A stretch of 64,000 nucleotides of DNA from Cryobacterium shii (GTDB lineage: Bacteria > Actinomycetota > Actinomycetes > Actinomycetales > Microbacteriaceae), in assembly GCF_004402595.1 (NCBI RefSeq), contig NZ_SOFY01000084.1, forward strand, positions 1-64,000. The letters run 5' to 3'. The notes beneath the pieces are model-generated. The model was not told the origin of the DNA. It saw nothing but the letters and a program-made list of their open reading frames with translations, and searched no databases. Made by a program: the position numbers and the translations under genes. Below, in pieces: positions 48,888 to 56,310 of the stretch. Each line of letters starts with the position of its first letter. Position 1 is the stretch's first letter.

Positions 48888-49882
48888 ATGGGGCGAGTTT
48901 TGCTGTCAACAACGATTTTGGCAGCGTTTCTCGGTGGTGTGGTGGCCTTGATGGCCCCTTGCTGCGCCTCAGTCATGTTGCCGGCCTTTTTGCTTCCAGC
49001 TTCCGTAGCCGAAGCCAGATCCTGGCGATGACATTCGTATTCGCGGCCGGTGTCGGCACGATCATTCTCCCCATCGCCCTAGGTGCTGCCGTCCTCAGCC
49101 GCGTTTTGTTCCAGTATCACTTCGGGATTTTTAGTGCAGTCGGCGTCGCGATGGTGGGCCTGGGAATCGCCACGCTTGCGGGTTGGAAAATGATGCTGCC
49201 CATGCCGTCTGGCCGAGGCGGCGGAACCGGTATCGGTTCTGTATACGGTCTCGGTGTCTTCTCTGGGGCCGCCAGCGCGTGCTGTGCACCGGTTTTGGCT
49301 GGCGTGGCGGCGCTCTCCGGGGCCGCCTCGTCCTTGCCTGCTGCTACTGCCGTGGGCGTGGCTTACGTATTCGGGATGGTGGCTCCCTTGTGTGCTTTGG
49401 CGCTGGTCTGGGACCGGAAAGACTGGGGAGCTAACCGCCTGCTCTCTTCCACGACCGTCCCGATTGGGCCCGGAACCCGGTGGAGGTTGCCCTTGGGAAC
49501 TCTGCTCTCGGGTGCGCTGATGATCACAATGGGTGTGATCACCATCGTCTTGGCCGTGCAGGGACCCGGCATGGCACCCGATGGGTGGCAGGTTGGGCTT
49601 GCGGCTGCACTGGGGCACTGGGCCGCCGTCATTCAAGAGTACCTCTCCTTCGTGCCCGGGTGGGTCTCGACCGTTGCCGTGTTCGCCGCCCTGGGCCTCC
49701 TACTCTGGAAGGCCGTGCGTAGCCGCACGAGCTCGAGCTCACCAACAACAGATGCCGTCGAGGCGGATTCTTGCGCCTCCTGCTCTACAGACCAGCCAAC
49801 GTTGGAGGCTTCACCTGAAGCCCTCGCGTCGACCAGATCGACCGAGAGGTCCAGCCGCACTCATGCAGAGGAGTCAGACTAA
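48888..49882 (+). pseudogene. CcdA-like membrane protein with double CC motifs, frameshift at a T-run
   Basis: From ATG 48888 (GGAG 8 bp upstream) the sequence reads MGRVLLSTTILAAFLGGVVALMAPCCASVMLPAF, then goes out of frame and stops at 49019. The rest (FASSFRSRSQILAMTFVFAAGVGTIILPIAL and on) continues in the -1 frame to 49882. One extra T in the T5 run at 48987-48991 would join them as MLPAF-FASSF, the family consensus. The second redox pair is SACCAPVLAG. The C-terminal tail is Cys-rich (DSCASC). It is either a sequencing error, a slippage site or a recent mutation. First gene of a BlaI-boxed operon. Confidence 0.82.
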
Positions 49883-50537
49883 TGGCAGCGAACAAGCAGC
49901 GCCCGCAACCACCCGCCACACGCACCTTCGTGCGCCGAGCGATCGTGATCGTCGTGGCGGTCGCGGTGGCAGCGACCATCCTCGTCTCCCTCCTCACGCA
50001 GACCACGAATCCCACGAGGAAAGAGGACGCCGCTCCCGTCAGTTACACGGTCGGGGCACCTGGCCCGGGAGTCGAAGCGCCCGCCTTCTCACTGCCTTCC
50101 ACGGCCGGCGGAACCGTTAATCTGAGTGACTACCGCGGCAAATCAGTGATGCTCTTTTTCCACGAAGGCATCGGATGCCAGCCGTGCTGGGACCAGATCC
50201 GGGATCTGGAGTCCGCACAGGCTCAACTAAAGTCCGCCGGTATTGACCAAGTCCTCACCATCACCAGCGGGCCAGTGGAACTGATTGCCCAGAAGATGGC
50301 CGACGACAAGCTGACCGCTGTTGCACTGGCCGACACCCAGCTGGATGTCTCCGTGACCTATCAGACCAACAAATACGGCATGATGGGCGATTCTCGCAAT
50401 GGACATAGCTTCATCCTGGTTGGGCCACGGGGAAAATTCAGTGGAGGGCCGACTACGGCGGGCCGCCGAACTACACGATGTATGTGCCCATCGATCAGAT
50501 AATCGCGCAGCTGACATCAGCCCGGGCGAACTCGTGA
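49882..50537 (+). pseudogene. TlpA/redoxin-like membrane-anchored protein, frameshift near the 3' end
   Basis: The protein has a membrane anchor (residues about 19-42) and an AhpC/TlpA-like thioredoxin fold with Cys99-Gln-Pro-Cys102 in FFHEGIGCQPCWDQIRDLE. The uncorrected frame ends at 50502 in an unrelated tail. One extra base in the GGGGAAAA run at 50429-50436 restores KIQWRADYGGPPNYTMYVP, the usual ending, and a stop at 50535-50537 that overlaps the next start as GTGA. That coupling argues that the corrected frame is ancestral. It overlaps the upstream stop by 1 bp. Confidence 0.82.
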
Positions 50538-50839
50538 TGATAATCACGATCCTGACCCAGGCCTCCTGCCCCTCCTGTGATCAAGCAAAGCTGGTGCTCT
50601 CCCGACTGGCCCGTGACCACCCGTTTGAGGTTCTGGAAATCGGGCTGGGTACCGACGAGGGGCGGGGCCTCGCGGTTCGCCACGGCGTAGCTTTTGCGCC
50701 GGGCGTCCTCATCGACGGGGTCATGTTCAGCTACGGGCGCCTTTCGGAGAAAAAGCTGGCCCGGCATCTGTCGCAACACCCCACGGCCGCCGAATCACGC
50801 TCCGGCACGGTCGCTCATCACAACAGACAACAAGAGTAG
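50534..50839 (+). CDS. Glutaredoxin-like thioredoxin
   Basis: The roughly 101-residue protein has a thioredoxin fold with Cys12-Pro-Ser-Cys15 in TQASCPSCDQAK and the later GVAFAPGVLIDGVMFSYGRLSEKKL typical of small glutaredoxin-like proteins; no signal is seen, so it is cytoplasmic. It could supply electrons to the CcdA-like protein two genes upstream. GTG at 50534 overlaps the corrected stop of the preceding gene; ATG at 50537 is the alternative. Confidence 0.8.
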   Translation: MMIITILTQASCPSCDQAKLVLSRLARDHPFEVLEIGLGTDEGRGLAVRHGVAFAPGVLIDGVMFSYGRLSEKKLARHLSQHPTAAESRSGTVAHHNRQQE

Positions 50840-50853
50840 AAAGAAGCGGCCGA

Positions 50854-51486
50854 ATGGCGAGCAAAAAAAACAGTGCAGACCGGCAGACGATCGTTGCGGC
50901 TGCACGAGCAGAGATGAAGCGGAGCGAGCGGCGTCGGAGTTTCTGGATCTATGGCTCCGGCGCCGTCGTCGCTATCGTCGTCGCGGCAATAGTCGCCTCC
51001 GTCTTCGTCGTCAATCAGCAAAGCAAGGATGCGGTCACCGCAGCAGCAGACAAGCCCATCAGCGGCGTGCAGAGCTTCGACGGACTCAGCCGAAACCACG
51101 TGAACAACGAGGTTGCCTTTCCGACGCTTCCCCCTGTCGGCGGAGATCACTCTGCCGAGCTGACTAACTGCGGCGTATACACGCAGCCAGTTGACACCTG
51201 GCGGGCCGTGCACTCGCTCGAGCATGGCGCGGTCTGGATCACCTACCGTTCCGATCTGCCGCAAGATCAGATTGACACCCTGACCGCAGATGCGGCATCG
51301 AACCCGTACGAACTGTTGAGCCCGTATCCCGACCTCCCCGCCCCGGTGATCGTAAGCGCCTGGGGAAAACAACTCCAACTGGACAGTGTGGATGACTCCC
51401 GCCTGCCGGTGTTCCTGCAGGCCTACCTGCAGGGCCCCCAGACGCCCGAACCCGGGGCACCCTGCTCCGGCGGCGTCCAAGGCTAA
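50854..51486 (+). CDS. DUF3105 membrane-anchored protein
   Basis: The 210-residue protein has a membrane helix (FWIYGSGAVVAIVVAAIVASVFVV, about 31-54, read here in two halves) and an outward DUF3105 domain with LPPVGGDHSAELTNCGVY and VHSLEHGAVWITYR, in which conserved His, Cys and Glu residues could bind a metal. The function of DUF3105 is unknown. It is the last gene of the redox unit, 14 bp after the glutaredoxin-like gene, which links DUF3105 to thiol/metal chemistry. Confidence 0.82.
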   Translation: MASKKNSADRQTIVAAARAEMKRSERRRSFWIYGSGAVVAIVVAAIVASVFVVNQQSKDAVTAAADKPISGVQSFDGLSRNHVNNEVAFPTLPPVGGDHSAELTNCGVYTQPVDTWRAVHSLEHGAVWITYRSDLPQDQIDTLTADAASNPYELLSPYPDLPAPVIVSAWGKQLQLDSVDDSRLPVFLQAYLQGPQTPEPGAPCSGGVQG

Positions 51487-51526
51487 TCAACACCGCCCCC
51501 GCGGGACGCGCATCGGGACGTGCATT

Positions 51527-51541
51527 ACTATGAAAGATAGT
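51527..51541. promoter_or_regulatory. BlaI-type operator 2, upstream of blaI
   Basis: ACTATGAAAGATAGT lies 45 bp before the blaI start. Identical half-sites and spacing to operators 1 and 3 indicate autoregulation. Confidence 0.82.
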
Positions 51542-51586
51542 TGACTGGGGACGTCGACTCAACCAATGTGCAGAAGGGAGCCACAG

Positions 51587-51967
51587 ATGGTGCGACCACT
51601 CGGCACGCTGGAGCAGTTGGTCATGGACCGTATCTGGTCCTGGGGGCACCCGGTCGCCGTCCGCGAGGTGTTGGAAGATCTACAGCACGAACGCACTCTG
51701 GCCTACACAACGGTGATGACAGTGATGGACAACCTCCGCCGCAAAGGCATGCTGACCCGGGAGAAGGACGGCCGGGCCTACCTCTACAAAGCGGCACAGA
51801 CTCGCGAGCAACACACCGCTGCGTTCATGGGTGAGGTTCTTGCCGGAGGAGCGGACACGGCGGTGACGCTTTTGCATTTCCTCGAACACATCCCGCCTGA
51901 GGAAGTCGCCAGCCTTCGCAATGCGCTGGATGACCACCTTCAAGGTCGAAAAAGCATAGCTCCATGA
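51587..51967 (+). CDS. BlaI/MecI/CopY family transcriptional repressor
   Basis: The 126-residue protein has the winged-helix region LEQLVMDRIWSWGHPVAVREVLEDL followed by LAYTTVMTVMDNLRRKGML (listed in parts; residues about 6-58) and a dimerisation tail. CopY-type Cys-x-Cys copper motifs are absent, so it probably does not sense copper itself. It overlaps the M56 protease gene by 4 bp (ATGA), the BlaI-BlaR1 arrangement in which the protease triggers cleavage of the repressor. AAGGGAG precedes ATG 51587. Confidence 0.88.
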   Translation: MVRPLGTLEQLVMDRIWSWGHPVAVREVLEDLQHERTLAYTTVMTVMDNLRRKGMLTREKDGRAYLYKAAQTREQHTAAFMGEVLAGGADTAVTLLHFLEHIPPEEVASLRNALDDHLQGRKSIAP

Positions 51968-52932
51968 CAGCGCCAGCTGTTTTGACAGTCTTTGCCGTGG
52001 CCCTTGCCTTGCTCGGGCCAGCACTGCTGAGCCGGGCTTCATGGCTCGAGCGGTCTCCACGAATCGGCATCGCCGCATGGCAGGCGCTGAGCGTCTCCCT
52101 TGTTTCGGCGGCGCTGCTCGCCGGCCTGAGCCTGGCGGTGCCGGCAATTCCCTGGACCACGGACCTCGGCCAGTTGATCCGCACCTGCGCCATGACCATC
52201 GTTGCGCAATACTCCACTCCTGGCGGTGCCGTTGTCAGCGCCACCGGGGCCGCCGCAGCGCTGGTCATCCTCGCCCGAGTCGCCTACTGCGTCGTCGCTG
52301 ATAGAACGCTCGCGGCCCGCAACAGGAAGGCGCAACTGGACGCCCTGGCCCTGATCGCGCGACCCCACCTCCGCTACGACGCGCTCGTCGTCGAGCACCC
52401 GGCCGCCGCCGCATACTGCTTACCCGGCCGCGGCCGCCAAATCGTTCTAACCAGTGCGGCCTTGTCCGCCTTGGATCATAGTCAGCTCCTGGCGGTCCTG
52501 GCCCACGAGCGCGCGCACCTACGAGGTCGCCACGACCTGATCCTGGCAGCGGCCGACTCCCTACAGCGGGCGTTCCCACGTATCGCGGCATTCCGCACCG
52601 CCCGCACGGAGCTGGGCCGGCTCGTTGAGATGCTCGCCGATGACAATGCCGCCCGTCAGAGCGATCGCACCACGGTAGCAACGGCACTGGTGCGCCTGGC
52701 CGAGCATGGAATGACTCCCGTGACGGCTCTGGGCGCGGGCGGAGAGTCAGCCCTCAGCCGAGTCCGAAGGCTCATTTCACCCGTCCGGCCCCTCGGGGCC
52801 GGACGGACAACCCTGGCAGCCCTGGCCCTGGGGATACTCCTTTCAGTGCCCGTGTTCGTCGCCATTGCACCGGCATCCGCGGCGACGCCAATGCCACCCT
52901 GCCCGGTAAGCGGACAAGCCCTGACGATGTAG
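51964..52932 (+). CDS. M56 (BlaR1-type) membrane metalloprotease without a penicillin-binding domain
   Basis: The 322-residue protein has four to five hydrophobic segments and the zinc-protease motif His181-Glu182-Arg-Ala-His185 in VLAHERAHLRGRHDL. It ends shortly after a last membrane helix with a tail of about 20 residues (ATPMPPCPVSGQALTM). BlaR1 proteins are nearly twice as long and carry an outward beta-lactam-binding domain, which is missing here. The signal is therefore something else; the short tail with one Cys and Met residues is the only outward candidate. It is coupled to the BlaI-type gene. Confidence 0.85.
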   Translation: MTAPAVLTVFAVALALLGPALLSRASWLERSPRIGIAAWQALSVSLVSAALLAGLSLAVPAIPWTTDLGQLIRTCAMTIVAQYSTPGGAVVSATGAAAALVILARVAYCVVADRTLAARNRKAQLDALALIARPHLRYDALVVEHPAAAAYCLPGRGRQIVLTSAALSALDHSQLLAVLAHERAHLRGRHDLILAAADSLQRAFPRIAAFRTARTELGRLVEMLADDNAARQSDRTTVATALVRLAEHGMTPVTALGAGGESALSRVRRLISPVRPLGAGRTTLAALALGILLSVPVFVAIAPASAATPMPPCPVSGQALTM

Positions 52933-52939
52933 CCTGCGA

Positions 52940-52980
52940 ACACAGAAACCCCCATCCGTTACGGATGGGGGTTTCTGTGT
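52940..52980. terminator. Strong bidirectional terminator
   Basis: ACACAGAAACCCCCATCCG and its exact reverse complement enclose a TTA-type loop. It separates the M56 gene from the convergent small-protein operon and has A/T tracts on both sides of the G/C stem. Confidence 0.92.
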
Positions 52981-52983
52981 GCG

Positions 52984-53181
52984 CTATCCTCGCAACGTCG
53001 CTACTTCCTGGCGCAAACGCGCCAGCTCGGCCACGTCCTCGGCGCTCGGGCCGGCGTCGTGCAGGATTTGAGCGGCCCCGCCGTGGACAGAACTCCCCTT
53101 ACGCATAGGACGGATGCAGAAGAGGTAGGTGAAAGTCAGTGAGGCCGTCAAAACTACCGCAGGGAGGACGGTTTCGCTCAC
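52984..53181 (-). CDS. Small membrane protein with short coiled coil (65 aa)
   Basis: An N-terminal membrane helix (VLPAVVLTASLTFTYLFCI) is followed by a basic RPMRKGSS and a C-terminal amphipathic helix (AEDVAELARLRQEVATLRG). It overlaps the preceding gene by 4 bp. The helix resembles that of its neighbour, so the two may form a hetero-coiled coil. Function unknown. Confidence 0.65.
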   Translation of the reverse strand: MSETVLPAVVLTASLTFTYLFCIRPMRKGSSVHGGAAQILHDAGPSAEDVAELARLRQEVATLRG

Positions 53182-53396
53182 CGGACGCCCGCGTCTCCGG
53201 GCTGTGCCGAGGCACCGCTCCGGCTCGCCCGCAACCGGTCCACCTCCGTGCGGAGGTTGGTCAACTCCTCTTTGTCGGCCGGTGCCATGGCCGTCAGCGC
53301 GTCAGGTGCCTTCTTCCCACGCAACATGAACCACATCATCAACCCCATGCCGACCGGGCAGGCGAGCAGGGCGAGACCATACAGTGCCGCGCCCAC
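53178..53396 (-). CDS. Small membrane protein with short coiled coil (72 aa)
   Basis: It starts with GLALLACPVGMGLMMWFMLRGKK, a Met- and Cys-containing membrane helix common to tiny proteins of metal islands, then KEELTNLRTEVDRLRAS, a coiled coil. It overlaps the next gene by 4 bp and starts 2 bp after the preceding stop, so three genes form one operon behind BlaI operator 3. The membrane-embedded Cys and Met residues could bind Cu(I); this is inference. Confidence 0.65.
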   Translation of the reverse strand: MGAALYGLALLACPVGMGLMMWFMLRGKKAPDALTAMAPADKEELTNLRTEVDRLRASRSGASAQPGDAGVR

Positions 53397-53398
53397 CG

Positions 53399-53710
53399 CT
53401 ACTCCTCAGCCTTTCCGTGTTCGCGACCGGGCGTAGCAGGCCTCATCGGGTGATGATGAGTCATCATCGCTTCATGCATGTTGGCCATGCCGTTCGTCGC
53501 AGCCACCATGTCTGGCATGTCTGGCATGTCTGGCATCGTGTGCACGTGCGCGGCAACCGTCGCATCGCGGCCGTCACCCGCCGCCTGGGGAATCGTTACC
53601 GACAGGCTACTGTCCGTGGCAATGCTCTCGGCGGCATAGGCCGGAGCGACGGCACCTGCCGCAAGCAGGGCACCGGCGGTAAGAGAGTAAATCCAAATTC
53701 GTGAGCGCAT
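53399..53710 (-). CDS. Secreted Met/His-rich protein with Met-Pro-Asp repeats
   Basis: The 103-residue protein has a signal peptide (IYSLTAGALLAAGAVAPAYA) and a mature part with HVHTMPDMPDMPDM, NGMANMHEAMMTHHHPM and an acidic tail. Met and His clusters of this kind bind Cu(I)/Cu(II) or silver. The Met-Pro-Asp units come from a 9-bp tandem repeat. AGGAGGCGCTC precedes the ATG at 53710. BlaI operator 3 lies 24 bp upstream. It leads the three-gene operon. Confidence 0.75.
   Translation of the reverse strand: MRSRIWIYSLTAGALLAAGAVAPAYAAESIATDSSLSVTIPQAAGDGRDATVAAHVHTMPDMPDMPDMVAATNGMANMHEAMMTHHHPMRPATPGREHGKAEE
53507..53533. repeat. 9-bp tandem repeat coding Met-Pro-Asp
   Basis: CATGTCTGG occurs three times exactly, followed by CAT. 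It encodes three Met-Pro-Asp units of the secreted protein on the minus strand; copy changes keep the frame. Confidence 0.92.
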
Positions 53711-53733
53711 GAGCGCCTCCTTTGTTGTTAAAT

Positions 53734-53748
53734 ACTATCCATGATAGT
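53734..53748. promoter_or_regulatory. BlaI-type operator 3
   Basis: ACTATCCATGATAGT, flanked by T and A, lies 24 bp upstream of the ATG at 53710. It has the same half-sites and 5-bp spacing as the boxes at 48832 and 51527. Confidence 0.8.
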
Positions 53749-53834
53749 AGATGAGCTGAGCCATGATCGCAGTCAACGGCAACGCACAGGAAAGTCGATG
53801 CAAACTGCCGATGAAAACCGATGATCACGTATGC

Positions 53835-53854
53835 GTATACCCCCCGTGGGTATA
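53835..53854 (+). promoter_or_regulatory. CsoR-type operator upstream of the CPD ATPase
   Basis: GTATACCCCCCGTGGGTATA has the same C-run/G-run pattern with GTATA ends as the csoR-copZ boxes. It lies about 69 bp before the ATPase start. Confidence 0.75.
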
Positions 53855-53922
53855 TGGTGGGGAGTGTTCCACGGGTTGGAAAGCCGTTCTTGTGGAGCCG
53901 ATTTAAGGAATGGGATCGTCAC

Positions 53923-56310
53923 ATGAGCGAGAAATTTGAAACTACCGTCGTGGAAGTGCGGGGGGTGCAGTGGGCCTCCTCGCAAGCGATCGTTGAGTCA
54001 GTGCTCGCCCGCCGGCCCGGCGTGGTGACTGTTGAAGCGAATCCAGTGGCGCAGACGGCCAACGTGACCTTCGATCCCGGACAGACCTCCGTCGCTGACC
54101 TGGCGGGATGGATCCGGGAATGCGGTTACCACTGCGCTGGACGCTCCGTGCCCGATCACATCTGCGACCCGATGGCGGAATCCGTCACCGACCACGCCAC
54201 ACATGAAATGAAACCCGGGCAACCGGCTCGAACCATGCAGGAGACCATGGGACATGGTGGTGCCCACGGCGACATGTCCATGGCTGGCATGATCCGGGAC
54301 ATGCGCAACCGGCTTCTGGTGGCGGCCATCCTGTCGGTTCCGATCACTCTGTGGTCGCCGATCGGCCGGGAAGTTTTCGGTTTCACGGTTCCCACCCCGT
54401 TCGGGCTGCGCGATGACGTGTTCGCGTTGATACTGTCCCTGCCAGTCGTTTTCTATTCGGCTTGGATCTTTTTCGATGGGGCCGTCCGGGCTCTGCGGGC
54501 TCGCACCCTCGACATGATGGTGCTGGTGGCCGTCGGTGTTGGAGCGGGCTGGCTCTATAGCCTGTTCGTCACCCTCACCGGTGGCGGGGATGTCTTCTAC
54601 GAGGCTGCAACCGTTCTAACCAGCTTCGTCCTCTTGGGACACTGGTTCGAAATGCGGGCCAGGGGCGGCGCAAACGATGCCATTCGCACGCTTCTCGAGT
54701 TGGCCCCGTCCCTGGTATTGGTCATCCGGGACGGAGAACCGGTTGAGGTCCCGACGGCGGAGGTTGTCCCCGGCGACCTGCTTCTGGTGCGGCCCGGAGC
54801 CAAAGTTCCAACTGACGCCGTTGTGGAAGACGGTGAGTCTGACATTGACGAATCCATGGTCACCGGGGAGAGCCTTCCCGTCGCAAAGAGCGTCGGATCG
54901 ACCGTGATCGGCGCCACAGTCAACACCACCGGAACCCTTCGCGTGCGCGCGACCAAAGTCGGCGCCGATACCGCGCTCGCTCAGATCGTGGCCCTGGTCC
55001 AGGAAGCGCAGAACTCCAAGGCACCCGGACAACGCCTCGCCGACCGCGCAGCCTTCTGGCTCGTGCTCGTAGCCCTCATCGGCGGCAGCGCCACCCTCGG
55101 CGCCTGGCTCCTGGCCGGCGCGAGCCTTCCTACCGCGATCCTCTTCGCGATCACCGTCGTCGTCATCACCTGCCCGGATGCGCTCGGCCTGGCGACACCG
55201 ACCGCCATCATGGTCGGCACCGGCCTGGGCGCCAAACGCGGAGTCCTCTTCAAGACCGCGACCGCGTTGGAGACCTCGGCTCGCATCGACACAGTCGTCC
55301 TGGACAAGACGGGGACACTGACCAAGGGCGAACCCGAAGTGACGGACTTCATAGCTGTTGGGATGGATGAGAAAGAGTTGCTGGCCCTTGTCGCTGCCGT
55401 GGAACGGGAGTCCGAGCATCCACTCGCCGCAGCCGTCGTCCGTTACGCCGTTGCGCGCGGCGCGACAGCGCTGGAAGCATCGGCGTTCCGCAACGTGCCG
55501 GGACATGGTGCCGGCGCCACGGTCACACGGCGCCAGGTGTTTGTCGGCAACCGCAAACTCATGGTTGCTCAGGGCATCGATATCGATCCGGTGTCCACGC
55601 AGCGTCAGACGCTGGCCGCGACCGGACGGACGGCGGTCCTCGTCGCCGTTGACGGAAAGACCGTTGGGGTCATCGCCCTGGCTGACGCCGTCCGGGAAAC
55701 CGCGGAAGCCGCCGTCGTCGCTCTGCACGACGCGAACATTGAGGTCGTCATGCTCACAGGCGACAATGAGGCGACCGCGCAGCGAATCGCATCCTTGCTC
55801 CACATCGATGTTGTGATCGCCGAGGTGCTCCCGGAAGACAAAGCCGCGAAAATCAAAGAGCTGCAGGCCTCCGGCAAGCGAGTTGCGATGGTCGGCGACG
55901 GCGTCAACGACGCTCCGGCCTTGGCCCAGGCGGACCTGGGCATCGCCATCGGGGCGGGAACGGATGTCGCCATCGATACGGCGGACGTGGTCCTGATGCG
56001 GTCCGACCCCCTCGACGTCCCCATCGCCCTGCGCATCGGCAAAGCCACCGTACGCAAGATGCGGCAGAACCTCGGCTGGGCGGTCGGCTACAACGCGATC
56101 GCGCTCCCCATCGCTGCCGGCGTTTTCTTCACGACGTTCGGCATCCGGCTCAGTCCCGAAATCGCCGCCATCTCTATGTCCGGCTCCAGCGTCATCGTCG
56201 CAGTCAACGCACTGTTCCTCAAGCGACTTCGACTCCCCGGACAGCCTGAGAGCGCAACGGCCCCCGCAATCGAAGGCGGACGCGGTGTCGACGCTTCAGT
56301 TTCAGCCTGA
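53923..56310 (+). CDS. P1B-type heavy-metal ATPase with CPD motif and degenerate N-terminal metal domain
   Basis: The 795-residue ATPase has DKTGT (Asp461), TGES, SEHPLAAAVV and [12 protein letters not shown]. Its membrane motif is Cys417-Pro-Asp419, not CPC or CPH. The N-terminal HMA-like domain has lost its CxxC (VRGVQWASSQAIVES), and a Met/His-rich linker follows (DHATHEM..., GHGGAHGDMSMAGM), as in CopB-type pumps. TM7/TM8 residues NLGWAVGYN and SMSGSS resemble Cu/Ag pumps. The metal is probably copper or silver, but CPD makes this uncertain. ATG 53923 was chosen because the frame upstream crosses the operator. The 3' end overlaps the convergent kinase gene by 9 bp. Confidence 0.88.
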   Translation: MSEKFETTVVEVRGVQWASSQAIVESVLARRPGVVTVEANPVAQTANVTFDPGQTSVADLAGWIRECGYHCAGRSVPDHICDPMAESVTDHATHEMKPGQPARTMQETMGHGGAHGDMSMAGMIRDMRNRLLVAAILSVPITLWSPIGREVFGFTVPTPFGLRDDVFALILSLPVVFYSAWIFFDGAVRALRARTLDMMVLVAVGVGAGWLYSLFVTLTGGGDVFYEAATVLTSFVLLGHWFEMRARGGANDAIRTLLELAPSLVLVIRDGEPVEVPTAEVVPGDLLLVRPGAKVPTDAVVEDGESDIDESMVTGESLPVAKSVGSTVIGATVNTTGTLRVRATKVGADTALAQIVALVQEAQNSKAPGQRLADRAAFWLVLVALIGGSATLGAWLLAGASLPTAILFAITVVVITCPDALGLATPTAIMVGTGLGAKRGVLFKTATALETSARIDTVVLDKTGTLTKGEPEVTDFIAVGMDEKELLALVAAVERESEHPLAAAVVRYAVARGATALEASAFRNVPGHGAGATVTRRQVFVGNRKLMVAQGIDIDPVSTQRQTLAATGRTAVLVAVDGKTVGVIALADAVRETAEAAVVALHDANIEVVMLTGDNEATAQRIASLLHIDVVIAEVLPEDKAAKIKELQASGKRVAMVGDGVNDAPALAQADLGIAIGAGTDVAIDTADVVLMRSDPLDVPIALRIGKATVRKMRQNLGWAVGYNAIALPIAAGVFFTTFGIRLSPEIAAISMSGSSVIVAVNALFLKRLRLPGQPESATAPAIEGGRGVDASVSA

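Noticed and set aside
48987-48991. Programmed -1 ribosomal frameshifting in the CcdA-like gene
   Set aside because: The in-frame bases do not form an X-XXY-YYZ heptamer and no clear downstream pseudoknot was seen; T5 is short for transcriptional slippage, so error or mutation is more likely.
48875-49882. Start of the CcdA-like gene at 48875 in the downstream frame
   Set aside because: The first 38 residues of that frame are unrelated to the family, while the other frame from ATG 48888 encodes the conserved APCC motif; a frameshift is the better reading.
51587-52932. Beta-lactam resistance regulator pair (blaI-blaR1)
   Set aside because: The M56 protein lacks a penicillin-binding domain and no beta-lactamase gene is nearby; the linked boxes point to redox and metal genes.
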